Shown: one piece after another, positions 52,801 through 64,000 of the stretch
Layout: each line of letters opens with the position of its first letter
How positions within the stretch are numbered: position 1 is the stretch's first letter
Source of the DNA: Echinococcus granulosus
Lineage: Eukaryota > Platyhelminthes > Cestoda > Cyclophyllidea > Taeniidae
Direction of reading: 5' to 3'
Length of the DNA stretch: 64,000 nt
Assembly (NCBI RefSeq): GCF_000524195.1
Contig: NW_020170405.1
Span: 600,970 to 664,969, forward strand
Program-made: the position numbers and the translations under genes
Notes under the pieces: model-generated
Databases searched by the model: none
Told to the model about the DNA's origin: nothing
Seen by the model: only the letters and a program-made list of their open reading frames with translations

Positions 52801-55800
52801 TGCCCATGTTGGGGGCGAATTCTAGTTTGTAACACTTGTGTCTGCACATCTCGCTTGCATGCAGCTTATGGCCCGCGCCGCCAAACGACTCTGCTATTAA
52901 CTCACATTACTGTCAACAGGTTTGACAGCTACACCTATTCTGACGCGAAACTGCATTTGGAATGTACTTTCTCATTGTGTATAGGAATTTGCATTCCACA
53001 TCCCACATTCCCGCAGTATCATATCTCAACCCAAAGAGGGTACGAGATGCATGTTTGAGAGTAAGCTTATTTAAGTGCCACCGAAGGATTCAAAACTTTT
53101 TTACGACAATATGCAATCAAAATCACATGCATGACACTGAGAAGTGATGTAAGCTGTGACACCTAGCATAACTTCCTCTGAAATCAGTCGGAAAACTCGT
53201 AGGGTTCATTTAAATTTGTTTAAAAAGCCTTTTTCAAGCTTAGGTGTCAAGAGCGCTCAAGTTCATACAGGCAAAAGGGTGTTTTTGCTTATTCCCTGTC
53301 AGCCTAGGGCTCTCTAATCTGATACACGAGAAGGAGCGGGTAGTCGACTGAAGGTGTAATGCAAGACTTCTTTTACTCCATTTTCTTATGACAAGCCGGA
53401 ACCAAGTTGAAGTAGATTGTTGCATAAGAAGTTTTGATCCCAAACAAAATCTCGTTACAAACCGATCTTTATTTATTGCGTAAGGAGGAATTTGAGGTCC
53501 ATCCCGTCATGACTCGTGCTCTTTAGGCGTTGTGAATCGTCCATCAAATGCAATCATTCTTGGTGGTTGATACTCGGGTTCCGTTTGCATCCGAACAACA
53601 GTTGCCCACGCCACCACTAGAAACATCAATGCCACTGTCAGCTTTAGCAAAACGGTAATAACAGCAACAACAACTTCTGCATCGTTTCGTTTTGTGTGTG
53701 TGTGTGTGTAAAAACGGCAACTGTTATTTTAAACTTGCTTCTGCCACTACAGGAGGTAGCTGAGAAACATCCTTCTCCCTAAAATTACGCCCCTAACTTC
53801 TTTTTAATATCGAGATTCACCCACTACTTTTCCCCCTACTACTGTCTAAGCAATCTAAATGCGTATCTGCTACGGTGACAGAATGATAATTTCGCAACTT
53901 AGTAAATTAATATGTATATATTCAAACCTTTTTGTCAACGATTCTGGAGGACTGACTGATTGCTCCAAATGAACACCTTGAGTAGCCAATCCTCCGACTG
54001 TACTGAAATCTCTCATATACTTGATTTTCATTTGTGATTTGGGTTCAAATCAATTCTATCCGTCAACGATTCTTATTTTCATCAAATCTGAAGCCTTTTA
54101 TGTAAAAAAGTATTATTGCTGCGAGAAACTTGTATTACATCTTTTTAAAGATTCCGCTTTGCGACTTGCGACCACAAATTCGGTCTGTTAAAGCTAGGCG
54201 ACTGAAAACTCACAAGGCAGCTGAAATTTTCTTGCAGCTTACATTTTAATGCGAAAGACCACTTTTTCTGACAAATCATTCAGAGTCCTTTTCTTGATGT
54301 CTCTTCTCACCCTACTGTGACGCTCAAGGCAATGCAGCCACACTTAACAAGCTGTCGACCGTTAAAAGCAAAAAATTTGAGAATATGTTGACTTCTGTAT
54401 TTGATTTTAAAAAGCTTAAATCTATTTTGTCTGTGAAAAAGAGTTTCTTGTTATCGGACACTGTCAGGTTACGCTATTCATTACTTGCGTTCCTATGACT
54501 GAATACCTTAAAAGAGATTGCGTTAGCAAAGACAGTAATGCCGCCCAAGGAAACAAGCTTTGCTTGAAGAAAATGTCTTAAAGAAATTAAACGGATCCGA
54601 ATTTTTCCTCTCTGTAGTATGTGGTCATGCTATCTGGTATAGAGTTATTTACTTCTCTGTGTCTTCCCATCGTAAGCTATGAATAGTTCCACCTCAAATG
54701 CATGCATCACCGCTAAGTAATATTCAGTTACCGTCAATCCCACCGCGGCCAAAACAGTGTCGCATCGTTCTAGTCTGAGGTGATACCCCCACTTCAACGT
54801 AAGTAAACATAATCGAGACTTGACTTTCGGTCGATTCACTGAGGTTGACAGCACCGTTTGTGCGCCTTCTCGTTCCACTGACGCGCGGGGAAGCAGGTCA
54901 TTCTTCCTTAATTTGATTTTCACCTGTCACTTTCGTCTTCCGGTGGTTCGAATTGCCAAGAGTAAAACCGAATCTGCTTTTTATTCCACTAACTACCAAA
55001 AATTAACTTTTTAGCTATGGTATCTAATGTTATTTCACTGACCACAAAAAGGTGATTGCTTTGCTATTGAGTTTCGAGGACGTAATGTTACAAATGACCA
55101 TGCTCATCTCAAAGGCTTCGGCAGTGACATCGTAATTCACTCATAATGGGAGATTGTACTTGATTTCGGGTAACTAAGACCTCAAGTTGGATCCTTTTCC
55201 GAAACGGAGAGAATTAGCACCTCGTACCAGCTTGTTCAAACTTGGCAGCAGAGCTTGTGTAAGTTGCTTTTACGCCTAAACTAGGGTATTATTAAACAAT
55301 TACACACACTTTTTAGAATACCCTGACTTATAACATTGTCAAATTATAAGTTACATCTTTGTCACAACTTCCTTCTGCTCTTGTTGAATAATCTACTACA
55401 TGCCCTGTGAGCTCAATATCAGTTGAGTTACTCCTTTCACTATCTTACGAATTGTAAAAAGTTTTAACAAAATGAATTGTTCTTTTGCATATGATATCCT
55501 ACCATTACAGAAGATGTTTTCCTTAATAAGAGGATGTCGGTAAATTGGCAGGCAAGTGGAACTTCTAGTGGAAATACAAGGCACTTTAACCATACCGATG
55601 TACTTTGTAGAGGTAATAATCACTTTTAACGATGCTCATTGTAATCATGCAATTCTCCCAGTTGTATGCTATCTGGGTAATCGCATGTAGAATTGTTGAA
55701 TAGTCTAGCAAGGCTTAGAAGAAGAAGTTTGAATTTTTGCTGCAATTTTGAAGTGGAATTATCATTGGAAATTTTGTTTGTTCTGTTTGACTTTATACAT

Positions 55801-58800
55801 GGATGTAATTTCTTTTTCTTCCTCCCTCTGTCTCTGTCCCTCTCTCTATTCCTTCTTTTGCCATGTACCTTCTATTCTGCCCATTTTTTTCACTCTCATC
55901 CTGAATTCGAGCGTTGACAAGTGCATTGCATTGGTTTGCTGTGGAAGTTAAATTTGGACAACTGGAGATTTTGCTGGTGCCCTCTCTCTTCATTGATAAT
56001 TTCAAAGCAGGATAACAGCTTACGGTTTAGCCTATTTTTAACCGATATCTTATTCCGAATTGCAACAAAATGCAAAGATTGTATGCAGGGTATGGTGGAC
56101 TCTGTCACAAGTAAAGTTAAAACGGCCAATGAAATACTTTAGGAGGAAGGAATTTAGACTGGTGGATGGCCCTGACGCATGCGTTTCTCTGCCTTAGACC
56201 TTCCCCATCGTGGATGATATTTTTATCTCACCACTTGCAAATGGCCCTCTTGTATTCCAACGACTTTACTTCTTTCAAATCACCTCCGAGAGTTGTTGCA
56301 TACATCCCTCTTCGTTTTGCTGCACCACTTGAATGCACGTTTTTGATAGGTGCTAAATATGCAAACGCGTGTGAGGAATGCAGCCTTGACATTCCGTTTC
56401 CTCATACCTGCAGTACTTTAATCTATTTTTGGGATTCGAAAGATAAGAAGTTATTGTTTGCTTGGTCAGAGGATTTCACTGAAAGTGGCCACCTCTTTTT
56501 AAATTTTCACTTTGCAGGAGAGGAGTATCAATTGGCGATTTTATTGGTATAAACGGAAATGGAAAGATTTCGTGCATTATTCTCCAGTCACTTTCACCAC
56601 TCATTAATTGAAGTGATGCTTTTAGATACTGTGTGTAATAGACACATATACACATGTTTCCTTAAGTTCTATCAAGCTGTTTGCAAATAAACTTATCATT
56701 CACAATGTATGGTAAGTGCTTTGGGTATGGTAAGAGTAAGTATGTATACGTCGTAACGTTTACGATACCCAGTAGTCTATACCACAGCGACGCACCAATA
56801 CATACTCCTAATATATACTACTGAAAACGCAGCTCATACCTCTCTGTACAACAAATATTTAGCTGAGCAATAAAGGCAAAAAAATGGAATTCCAATATTC
56901 ACCATTAAGCAGTCGAGGCTTTAGCTTTACTCTTTATAAAAAATTGTGACCAGCAGCCAAAGTGCTTACTGCTTCTCATTTTATGTGGAAGATATTCCCT
57001 TTAAGTGCCTACTATTGCACTTAGTTCACATTGGCATAATATGGATAATCAAAGAAACAAATAGAAGTAAACAAAATCGGCCATGGAAGACCTATGAATA
57101 ACCACAACCAACTCCAGATGGAGCATCTTCAAACTGCATACCAGATTGATGCTACATGCAGGCTAATATTGAAGTGACATCCTTGAATGTCTACGGCAAT
57201 TCGATACACTTTGTGGCAACTCAAATTGCTCTTTATCAATTTTTATAGGCCACCAGAGATTCGCTCCTTTTAATCAGGACGAAGTTATATTCAAAACAAT
57301 GCAATTTTTTTGTTAGGCTTGGAATTTACAACTGTTAGCTGTCATTCTGAGGTTAGGAATTTGCCAATGGGAATGCTTTCAAATCACGTCGTATTGGAGG
57401 CTATACATGTTATTTTTTGACACATGGGGTGTTTTTCTATGAATAGCATTATTCACTGTTTTGACGGCTCTCATACATAAATTCCTTTAAAGGTCGACAT
57501 TCCACCACCTTTCCTACCATACATTAGGACGCGCATTTGCTAAAATCTTTGTAGATCTTGTAAAAACCCTTTAAACTTTGATATAACTTCATTTTTACAG
57601 AAGTGTAAGCGATTATGAACAGATATACAGACAAATACATCGGTTGGTATATTCGCTGGTTTTTAGGCCAACTACAAATGTTGGTTGAGTTGGCGCCTTA
57701 TGGAAACCTTCGCGACTTTCTCATGGATCGCAGACCACGCGCTGGGCAAAAAGTGATAAATCAGCCCCTCTCCCGACTCTCCACTAGGCACCTTGTCAGT
57801 TTTGGATTGCAAGTTGCACGAGGCATGGACTACCTCACTAGGCTGAATGTGAGCTTTCGGGCAAAACCCTTCATGTGTTGTGTTTTCTAAGCGTTCTATT
57901 ATCCTTGCGTGGATGTATGCTTCAGATTGTCCATCGCGATCTAGCGGCTCGTAATATCCTTATTGGCAACAGATTTGTGGCCAAAATAGCGGATTTTGGA
58001 CTAACAAGGGCCGTCTGTGACTACTACAAGAAATGCAGTGACGTAAGTTGAATCATTTAGCCTTTACTTAACAATAAATCCGCTTTACCTAGAACGAGCT
58101 ATAATCAAGGCAAAGTTATTCGCTATAAAGAAGATTTTCATGCATTTTAACCCTTTTCGCTAATGAATAATATTTCTCATCGTTTTTACCGCTTTCGTAC
58201 AATAAGCATCGTTACCCAGTCATGAGCCACATCAGTTTCGCCACGTCATCATTTGAAGGAAGCTTTTTGTATAAGTTCGGAACAAAAATAGTTTGGAACA
58301 GTTGGTCTAGTTTTTCATGCTAAGAGTCATCCTTGAATTGAGTGTCCGTTCTTCTTCGCAAATCCGTTCCAAGTGAAGTTGCTTATCGTAAGTAGTTTAT
58401 TTTAGTTTCACTGTTGCTCTCTTTGGTTGATCGCACAAGTGCTTAAGTATATACATTAATACGAACATGTAATCTCCTGTCTTACTGCGACTAAAGACAA
58501 GTTGGATTTAATGAAGCAACTACTTCGCAGGAATTAATCATTGGTAGTAGAGCCGGAGCCAAGCATGTCATGTGCGGAGTCAAAAATGACCCTGAGCCGA
58601 GTCGCAAGACAGCTTTTGTTGCTTCTGTGGTCATAAAAGGTGATTCCTACCGGCACCCAATGGAGTGTATCTTTATCAGCATTTCACCTTAGATGATTTA
58701 CTGAGATGAAAACGTCCAGTGCTCCTATGTTTAGCACAATCCACTATAAGCATGCAAATTTCCTAAGGTTTCTCAGCTTATTAAGATGAATAGCGACGAT

Positions 58801-60659
58801 TAAGAATCTTGGATGGCTGCTACATTGCATGCAAAAGTTTATCGAGGTACAGTATTCCACATAAGCGCTGAAATTGATATTGAGACTAATATGTAGAAAA
58901 AGCAATGAGTTAAAAGAGGTAGTAAAATTTGCTGTTTAACGCATAGTCGCCATTAGAAAATTGACCGTAAAACTTATGGAAATTTTATTTACGAAATTGA
59001 AAATAGGATAGTTTGGTTGATTTATTGAGAATTAGGTGACTAAATGTATCAAAAGTAAGATCATTTTAAGGGTCGTGTAAGAATGTAAATTTAACTCAAG
59101 TCTCTGCGATTTGGTAGCGTTTTTAAAATACCATTTATCGCAATCATAATTTTTAAAGCCTTGTCATTTTCGTCACGATTTTGATTCTAATTTATCAAAT
59201 TGGTGCATGCAACGTTTCGAAGTACTTTTATCTTCAGTGTCGTTGAAAATGGTCATTTTTAATTATCCTATTCTCTTTTCTACCAAGCTGAGACATAAAA
59301 ACTATTAAGCGTCAAGCGTTGATTATCAAATTCCTTCATCTTCAACTCGTGGGCTGTGGTCCATGACTTGATAAATGTGCAATAAATCCCAAAAGAAGCT
59401 TGGAAGTGCAAAACAATATATTAGTCCTCCTGGCAAAACATTAAGTTATTAAGGTTCCAGTTTTAAAACCCTAGTCAAAGAAAAAATTTGGGTAGGTCCA
59501 TTTGCTCAAGTAATAGTTCAGATATCCGGTGTTTCCTGCTTCAAACATTTGGCGTTTTTTAGTCACACTTACTACTTGCAAGTAACGAGTAACATTACAC
59601 GTAGATTTAATTATTTTATTTAGGGGAGACTACCAATCAAGTGGATGGCTCCTGAATCCATATTCGATCGTCGATATACTACTAAAAGTGATGTGTAAGT
59701 CAGCTGCATGCAAAGTTTTCATATCATCGCACTATCAGTAGCCTTTTATGACTGCTATATGGGTAAAATCGAGTGAATCACATACAAATTTTAGACTTTA
59801 TTAAAAAAGGTGGTTGTAGTTACTTTTTCGGTTATCAAGTCGAAAGTCATTTAAAAGTGTAGACTCTGATTCAACTTGTGAGTAAATAAGCTACCCTATT
59901 AAGTAAAGTTTTGCTAATGGAAAACCCTGCTCATGCTGAACCAATACCTTGCTAATTAATCAAGTGATCATGCTCTCTCCTTGCAGATGGTCTTTTGGAA
60001 TTCTTCTGTGGGAAATCTTCTCCTTTGGTGGAACACCCTATCCGACCCTGTCAGCAGAGGCGCTCTTAAAGGCCCTTCAATTGGGCTTCCGGAATGAGCA
60101 GCCACTCGCCTCACCGTCGTCCGTCTACAATCTCATGCTCGCCTGTTGGTCTATCGACCCGGTGGCCAGACCCTCCTTCGCCCATCTCGTATCTTCCCTC
60201 CAGCAGGTCTACGATGACACCTCGGCTTCTTCCTCGATTTCGTCAGCGTCTTCCTCGTCTCTTTCGTCTACTTCTTCATCCTCCTCCCGATCCTCCTCTC
60301 CCACTGTCTCCACCGTCTACTTGACCTTAAACAACACCATCACTAACGTCAACACTGACAGCAACAACGGAGGTCTGCATAACTACAATAACCAGGGCGT
60401 ACACACCAGCACTGTCAGTGCCCCGATTTCCCCGTCGATCTATGAATCGACTGCCCCTCGATTGCCTCTCGGGGAGCAGTGTCCATCCTCCTCTCTCTCA
60501 GGGAATTTCCAAGGTTATCAGGGACCTTTGGGGCCACCGACAGGTGGGGGAAACAGTGTACTTGTAAATAATTGCTATGCCGAACAGGGACAATACCTGC
60601 AAAGTATACACAAGGCGTTCTCTATGCATTGCAATTATGTTGTGGTAGGTCGCTTTTAA
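31843..60659 (+). CDS. FGFR: Fibroblast growth factor receptor-like tyrosine kinase (13 exons)
   Basis: Exons: 31843-31885, 32399-32595, 32763-33046, 35816-35880, 43753-43982, 46073-46229, 47910-48268, 48896-49205, 50953-51063, 57667-57848, 57926-58042, 59624-59694 and 59987-60659. All introns are GT-AG and in phase, giving 2799 nt (932 residues plus stop). The order is a signal peptide ([14 protein letters not shown]), an Ig-like region (15-175), a short Ser/Asp-rich linker (175-196), an Ig domain (197-325) with GGYLC, a transmembrane helix (about 349-371) and a Gly-rich juxtamembrane stretch. The kinase has GAGAFGVV (502-509), VAVK (Lys545), [12 protein letters not shown] (649-656), DFG (669-671), paired Tyr679/680 in DYYKK, and [21 protein letters not shown], the DYYKK pair and [11 protein letters not shown] are FGFR signatures. 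A Ser-rich tail ends the protein. A donor at 60645 (GTG/GTAGGT) could extend the gene further. Confidence 0.92.
33047..35815. other. FGFR-like intron 3
   Basis: AT-rich, with no second gene or repeat recognised. A 123-codon frame at 34224-34595 has no domain. Confidence 0.5.
37969..37989 (+). repeat. (CA)n microsatellite
   Basis: Ten CA units plus one C, uninterrupted, in FGFR-like intron 4. Confidence 0.95.
43179..43335 (-). mobile_element. Degenerate solo LTR E (inverted), in FGFR-like intron 4
   Basis: Begins TGTAGCGCCTCGAGACTT, matching copy F (TGTAGCGCCCGAGACTT). It continues with GCTCAGAGGCCAG (copy F: GCCCGGAGGCCAG) and AGAGTTAAAC. The right end is uncertain. Its orientation is opposite to copies A-D. 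Confidence 0.55.
43983..46072. other. FGFR-like intron 5
   Basis: No gene or family repeat recognised. Confidence 0.5.
46230..47909. other. FGFR-like intron 6
   Basis: A 102-codon frame at 46535-46843 has no recognisable domain. Nothing else was seen. Confidence 0.5.
49206..50952. other. FGFR-like intron 8
   Basis: Contains an unexplained 166-codon open frame on the opposite strand, listed separately. Otherwise unremarkable. Confidence 0.5.
50056..50556 (-). other. Unexplained antisense open frame inside an FGFR-like intron
   Basis: A 166-codon frame without ATG at its start, the longest antisense frame in the window. On the minus strand it is preceded by TATTTTTTAAAG, which resembles a pyrimidine tract and splice acceptor. 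Composition is mixed rather than low complexity. It contains [17 protein letters not shown] and ends CDLCI. I recognise no family. It may be an exon of a nested gene, a repeat relic or chance. Confidence 0.25.
53693..53709 (+). repeat. (TG)n microsatellite
   Basis: Eight TG units followed by T, uninterrupted, in FGFR-like intron 9. Confidence 0.9.
56166..56552 (+). other. Unexplained 128-codon open frame inside an FGFR-like intron
   Basis: Starts with ATG and contains a TCTCTGCCTTAG acceptor-like word near its start. Mixed composition, with ACEECS and a distal aromatic-rich part. It is not phase-compatible evidence for an FGFR exon: the flanking kinase exons already join to give the conserved TQNGQLQ. 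I see no domain. Confidence 0.2.
58043..59623. other. FGFR-like intron 11
   Basis: AT-rich, nothing recognised. It splits the activation loop between YYKKCSD and GRLPIKW. Confidence 0.5.
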
Positions 60660-61252
60660 TAATAGTTTAACGCTATTATTTGATGAGAAAACTACTTGAC
60701 TGGAATTCTTATTCAGTTATTAAATTTCTACAACCAACTAGTCACCCTTGTTTAAGATCCATTAGTTGGACTTGTGTTAGTAACATTTAGCAAACATTTT
60801 TTTTTCGAAAATTTGTTTGTTTGACGAAACTTGTTTAAGTAGCAAGGACGGAAATCCCTATTAAGTGGAAAATCGTGGGGCTTCCGGACATCTCACCTTC
60901 CCTTGGTCATCTTGCACACCATAGACATTCAACTTGACATCATGCTGTGGATTACTTTAATTTCTAGATGATTGTACCTTTGCTTAAAGTTACAATGAGC
61001 CTTCTTGTAACTGGAACAAATGGCGCTTAGTTTTGCCGTATATCCCGATCTTTAATGGTCATGGTTAAGTTAACCATATTGTACCTTTCTTCCCTCCGAT
61101 TCCTTTGTTTAAAACTCCTCTTTTTAGTCAGTAAGTTTAAGAAAATTTTATTCGCAAAATGGGGGCTACATTCATTTAATTGATCAATATATTTTGCAAT
61201 GTCCTTTAGGCGAAAGTTTATTCACCGCTAAAGGTGACAACAATCATGCATG
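60660..61252. other. 3' flank of the FGFR-like gene
   Basis: Probably 3' UTR and intergenic sequence. I could not fix a polyadenylation signal. Confidence 0.4.
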
Positions 61253-61440
61253 TGTAGCGCCCGAGACTTCCCTGAAGACGAAGGAAGACACAATACTCAG
61301 GCGGAATGTGTCGTCGATATATAAAAGGGGTTGGCGGCTACCGGCATGGCCCGGAGGCCAGGTCAGCCGTAGGATGTACAATGGCTGGGTCCTAAGTAGC
61401 TCGTTACCGAAACCGGGAGTTAAACGATTAAAGTGCTACA
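61253..61440 (-). mobile_element. Solo LTR F with 4-bp target-site duplication
   Basis: 188 bp starting TGTAGC and ending GCTACA, a perfect 6-bp terminal inverted repeat with TG...CA ends. It is flanked on both sides by CATG (61249-61252 and 61441-61444), a 4-bp target-site duplication. It is the inverse orientation of copies A-D and the best-preserved family member. It contains TATATAAAA at 61318-61326. Confidence 0.75.
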
Positions 61441-62725
61441 CATGTACCTAAAGTACCGGTAGATTGGCTTGAATTGTGTGCCAAACAGAAACAACTTTTA
61501 AGGGCTGGAGATATTTTGTATTACCCCGGCATAGGAAATACCAGTGGCGCTTCAGCCTCATTCCCTAATCTAGACTTATGCCAAAAACAATCATTGCAAA
61601 CTAAAAGCTAGATGAACTATTTGAAAAACAGCTGGTTTGACCTTTAACTACGAGCGGAAGTCTGCGCGTAGAAAGTGTTTTTATCTTCTTTGTAGCCCCC
61701 ACGATCCAGCGAGTAAAGTGACCAACTTGGACCACGATTCTGGGACAAGTGTTTGTGCAGGGAGTCGCATTTTCATACCTCGCATTTTGTACGGACCGCT
61801 ACCCGGTGCCTTCCCCATTTGTTCCTCCTGCAGTCTTTCCGGTTCGCGCGATGGAGGTCGTATTTATTCAGTACCACCACTACCGTCGCTATGCCCCATC
61901 GATTCTCCCCTTTTTTGCGTTCTAACATGTACACAGCAATGCAGCTAACCACATACCTACGCATGTAAGTTATTTATCGTGCCTCTATGACATGCATCCA
62001 CTGTGAGTGCCTTACCCAGTCTTCACTTTTTTCACAAAATACACTTTTTTAATGCAACCCACTTATTCCACCCGACTTTTCTGGCAGAAGGAATATGTAA
62101 CGTCAATCAGTCAAGTCGAGCTTCCATGGTACAAATATATTTCGGTGTACTCCAATTCCATTGAAGCAAGTTTATGCTCGGGGGTTTCTTTAGTAGTTCA
62201 TTTTTTGTGCCAGTGCGTGTAACCTTTGCGATTAAGCTGTTTGTTAGGGTAGAGGGATGATTATCTATTCAGCATGATTAAAGAGGTGAATAGATAGCGG
62301 TACATTTAAGAGTAACTTCCAGGGCTCAATGTCAATAACTGAATTCACATTTGGTACTATAAAATATAAGGTTTGCCAATTTCCTGGAGATGTGGCGCAT
62401 TGAGCAAGGATAAAATAATGGATAACTGAATCCAGGTAACATAAATGTCGACTTAAAAGTATCAGCGACCCCTGGCAATGCTACGACAAATCGCTAGACT
62501 TATTACCGAAGTAGGTGTACAAACCAATTTGTGTATTTGTCACCTTAAATTCCTAAATGCTGGATCCCCCCAACAGAATGTAAATTAAAGGCTTTGATAT
62601 GGAAAGCTGATTTTCCCAAAGAACGGTGTGTACTTTTGTTACCTATTATCTGGCTTGCGGTTTATGTATTAACAAGTATGGTAATATACATAAGGAAGGC
62701 CAATTAGTTTAAAAGTTGAAGCTGA
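61441..62725. other. Intergenic, no gene seen
   Basis: A 103-codon frame at 61637-61948 has no domain. The sequence is otherwise unremarkable. Confidence 0.4.
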
Positions 62726-62920
62726 TTTAGCACCCTGGGACTTTCCTGAAGGCGGATAAGGGCCTAATACTTGCGCAGATTGTGTTTCCTTTACTTACAG
62801 AAGGGAACAAGGGTTACTGACATAGCCTGGAGGCTAGGCTACTCGGTTGAGGTATTGTGGCGGGGCTCCGAGTAGCTCCTTAACAGAACAGGGGGTTAAA
62901 TTTACAAATAAAGTACTACA
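62726..62920 (-). mobile_element. Degenerate solo LTR G (inverted)
   Basis: Aligns with copy F in the same orientation: TTTAGCACCCTGGGACTTTC (F: TGTAGCGCCCGAGACTTCC), GCCTGGAGGCTAGG (F: GCCCGGAGGCCAGG) and GAGTAGCTCCTTAACAGAAC (F: AAGTAGCTCGTTACCGAAAC), ending AGTACTACA. No target-site duplication is visible. Confidence 0.6.
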
Positions 62921-63563
62921 AATCCTAACCATAGCAAGTCGAGCCTTCTTTGAATCCGTAATAAAGTAAATTGCTGTGTAGAACATGTATTACTACCCTA
63001 CGAGCATACCGTAAGGCGACTGACATGAGTGAAGATGAAAGAGGACGAAAGTGAAATTCACGCAGATTCAAGGGCTTTGCGTAGCTAAAAGAGAAGCTAA
63101 TCATCGCATTATCTGGCATTAATTCTATCAAAATTATTAATCCTGGTAATGATAAAAAACAAGAAAGTCATTTAGTTCTGTACTGAATAAGTGCGACAAG
63201 GTTCATAAATAATGTCAAATTCTAGCACCCGCAAAGTGATTACCAAAATTTTAAATGAATATTTGATGCATAATTTAAGGATTTTGTGTTTGATTATGAC
63301 TAATGAATAAACACGAATCCGGTACATCTTTGTTATTTTACTTCCATATAATTGTATTAAAAAAGAATTTTTTTATAGAAATGAGTATATGAGTTAAGGC
63401 TGAAAATTACCATCAAGGCCCGTATATTTTACTACTAAATAATGTCACGGCATAACATAGAATTGTAATTGGATGAAGTCAATTGTCATTATGATTGGGC
63501 AGTGTATCTAACCCATTCGTACATGTCCGTGTTGTAATTATTAAGCATTGCCATTGATTCATT
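62921..63563. other. Upstream region of the PSMA3-like gene
   Basis: AT-rich and presumably holds the promoter. No confident TATA or initiator element was picked. Confidence 0.35.
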
Positions 63564-64000
63564 ATGAGCTCCATCGGTACCGGAGTATGTCTCGAAACGC
63601 GATTTTATTCCACCTCTTTATAGTACGATCTGTCTGCTTCTCAATTTTCGCCTGAGGGCAAGGTTTTCCAAATTGAATATGCATACAAAGCCGTGGAAAA
63701 TAGCGGGTAACCCATTATGGTTCATATTACTTGGTAGAACTGCTGTTGCACTTAAAGGCAAAGATGGTGTCGTATTCGCAGTTGAAAACATTGTTCTGTC
63801 TAAACTTTATGAGCCTGGCTGCGTAAAACGGACCTTCTCAATTGACGAACACATTGGGATGGTTTGTAGTAATATCTGTCTTCACACCATTGCAGGTGGT
63901 AGCTGGTCTTCATTCAGATACAAAAGCCCTTGTTGAGATTGCAAGAAATGAGTGCACAAGTTACAGGGAGAACTTTGGGTCACCCATTCCTGTCAAGGTA
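63564..64000 (+). CDS. PSMA3: Proteasome subunit alpha type-3-like (5' part, cut by the window edge)
   Basis: Exons are 63564-63584, 63624-63706, 63738-63861 and 63896-63997. The last ends at AAG/GTA, a likely donor at the window edge. Introns are 39, 31 and 34 nt. The start MSSIGTG joins to YDLSASQFSPEGKVFQIEYA, then KAVENSG joins to TAVALKGKDGVVF. Human alpha3 reads MSSIGTGYDLSASTFSPDG and [28 protein letters not shown] and the ending NFGSPIPVK also match the family (LADIAREE, NFGYNIPLK). The protein is an alpha-ring subunit of the 20S proteasome core, structural rather than catalytic. Phases run 0, 2, 0, 0. About 113 of roughly 255 residues are present. Confidence 0.93.

Larger units (their letters stand above)
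51064..57666. other. FGFR-like intron 9 (6.6 kb)
   Basis: It separates the exon ending in the GACTQN-equivalent (YGACTQN) from the hinge exon. It contains a GC-richer patch near 52370-52830, a TG microsatellite and one unexplained open frame at 56166. Confidence 0.55.

Noticed and set aside
52367..53058. Cluster of overlapping frames in a GC-richer patch of FGFR intron 9
   Set aside because: Several frames on both strands are open at once, which points to composition rather than coding.
60094..60324. Pro/Arg-rich frame over the FGFR tail
   Set aside because: Out-of-frame reading of the Ser-rich tail codons (TCC/TCT).
61318..61326. TATATAAAA as a TATA box of the PSMA3-like gene or the LTR
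   Set aside because: It is 2.2 kb from PSMA3 and runs against the LTR orientation inferred from the primer site.

Overview
This is a eukaryotic, AT-rich, intron-dominated window that most likely comes from a flatworm, probably a tapeworm. Protein-coding exons are short and bounded by GT-AG introns. One gene has introns of only 31 to 39 nt, while another has introns of up to 7.9 kb; this mix is known from platyhelminth genomes. The taxonomic call is an inference and no species is claimed. There are no bacterial operons, CRISPR arrays or rRNA genes, and no tRNA gene I can support.

Layout from left to right: (1) about 1.7-2.05 kb, an LTR-retrotransposon remnant that runs into a 100-N assembly gap. 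(2) 5.7-6.0 kb, minus strand, one exon with two paxillin-type LD motifs. (3) 8.55-10.5 kb, plus strand, five exons of a GA-binding-protein beta (GABPB-like) ankyrin protein. (4) 12.4-12.9 kb, a second LTR remnant around a second 100-N gap. (5) 13.55-14.22 kb, a decayed duplicate of GABPB exons 2 and 3. (6) 14.2-18.3 kb, minus strand, four phase-compatible exons of an ankyrin-repeat protein that I cannot name. (7) 21.4-22.4 kb, two more LTR remnants. (8) 24.4-27.0 kb, plus strand, a BRD7-like chromatin protein that appears to lack most of its bromodomain. (9) 28.1-29.4 kb, an A-rich block and a T-rich block. (10) 31.8-60.7 kb, plus strand, a complete 13-exon FGF-receptor-like tyrosine kinase that reads as one 932-residue frame. 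(11) 61-63 kb, two solo LTRs. (12) 63.56 kb to the right edge, the 5' part of proteasome subunit alpha type-3 (PSMA3-like).

The genes are ordinary housekeeping and signalling genes and do not form a joint system. They are ETS-partner transcription control (GABPB), SWI/SNF-type chromatin control (BRD7), growth-factor signalling (FGFR), focal-adhesion scaffolding (paxillin) and protein turnover (PSMA3). The observations most worth following are the unidentified ankyrin gene, the GABPB duplicate whose antisense strand supplies the predicted end of that gene, the bromodomain-poor BRD7, the LTR family with a primer-binding site resembling the complement of initiator tRNA-Met, and the 31-nt intron.
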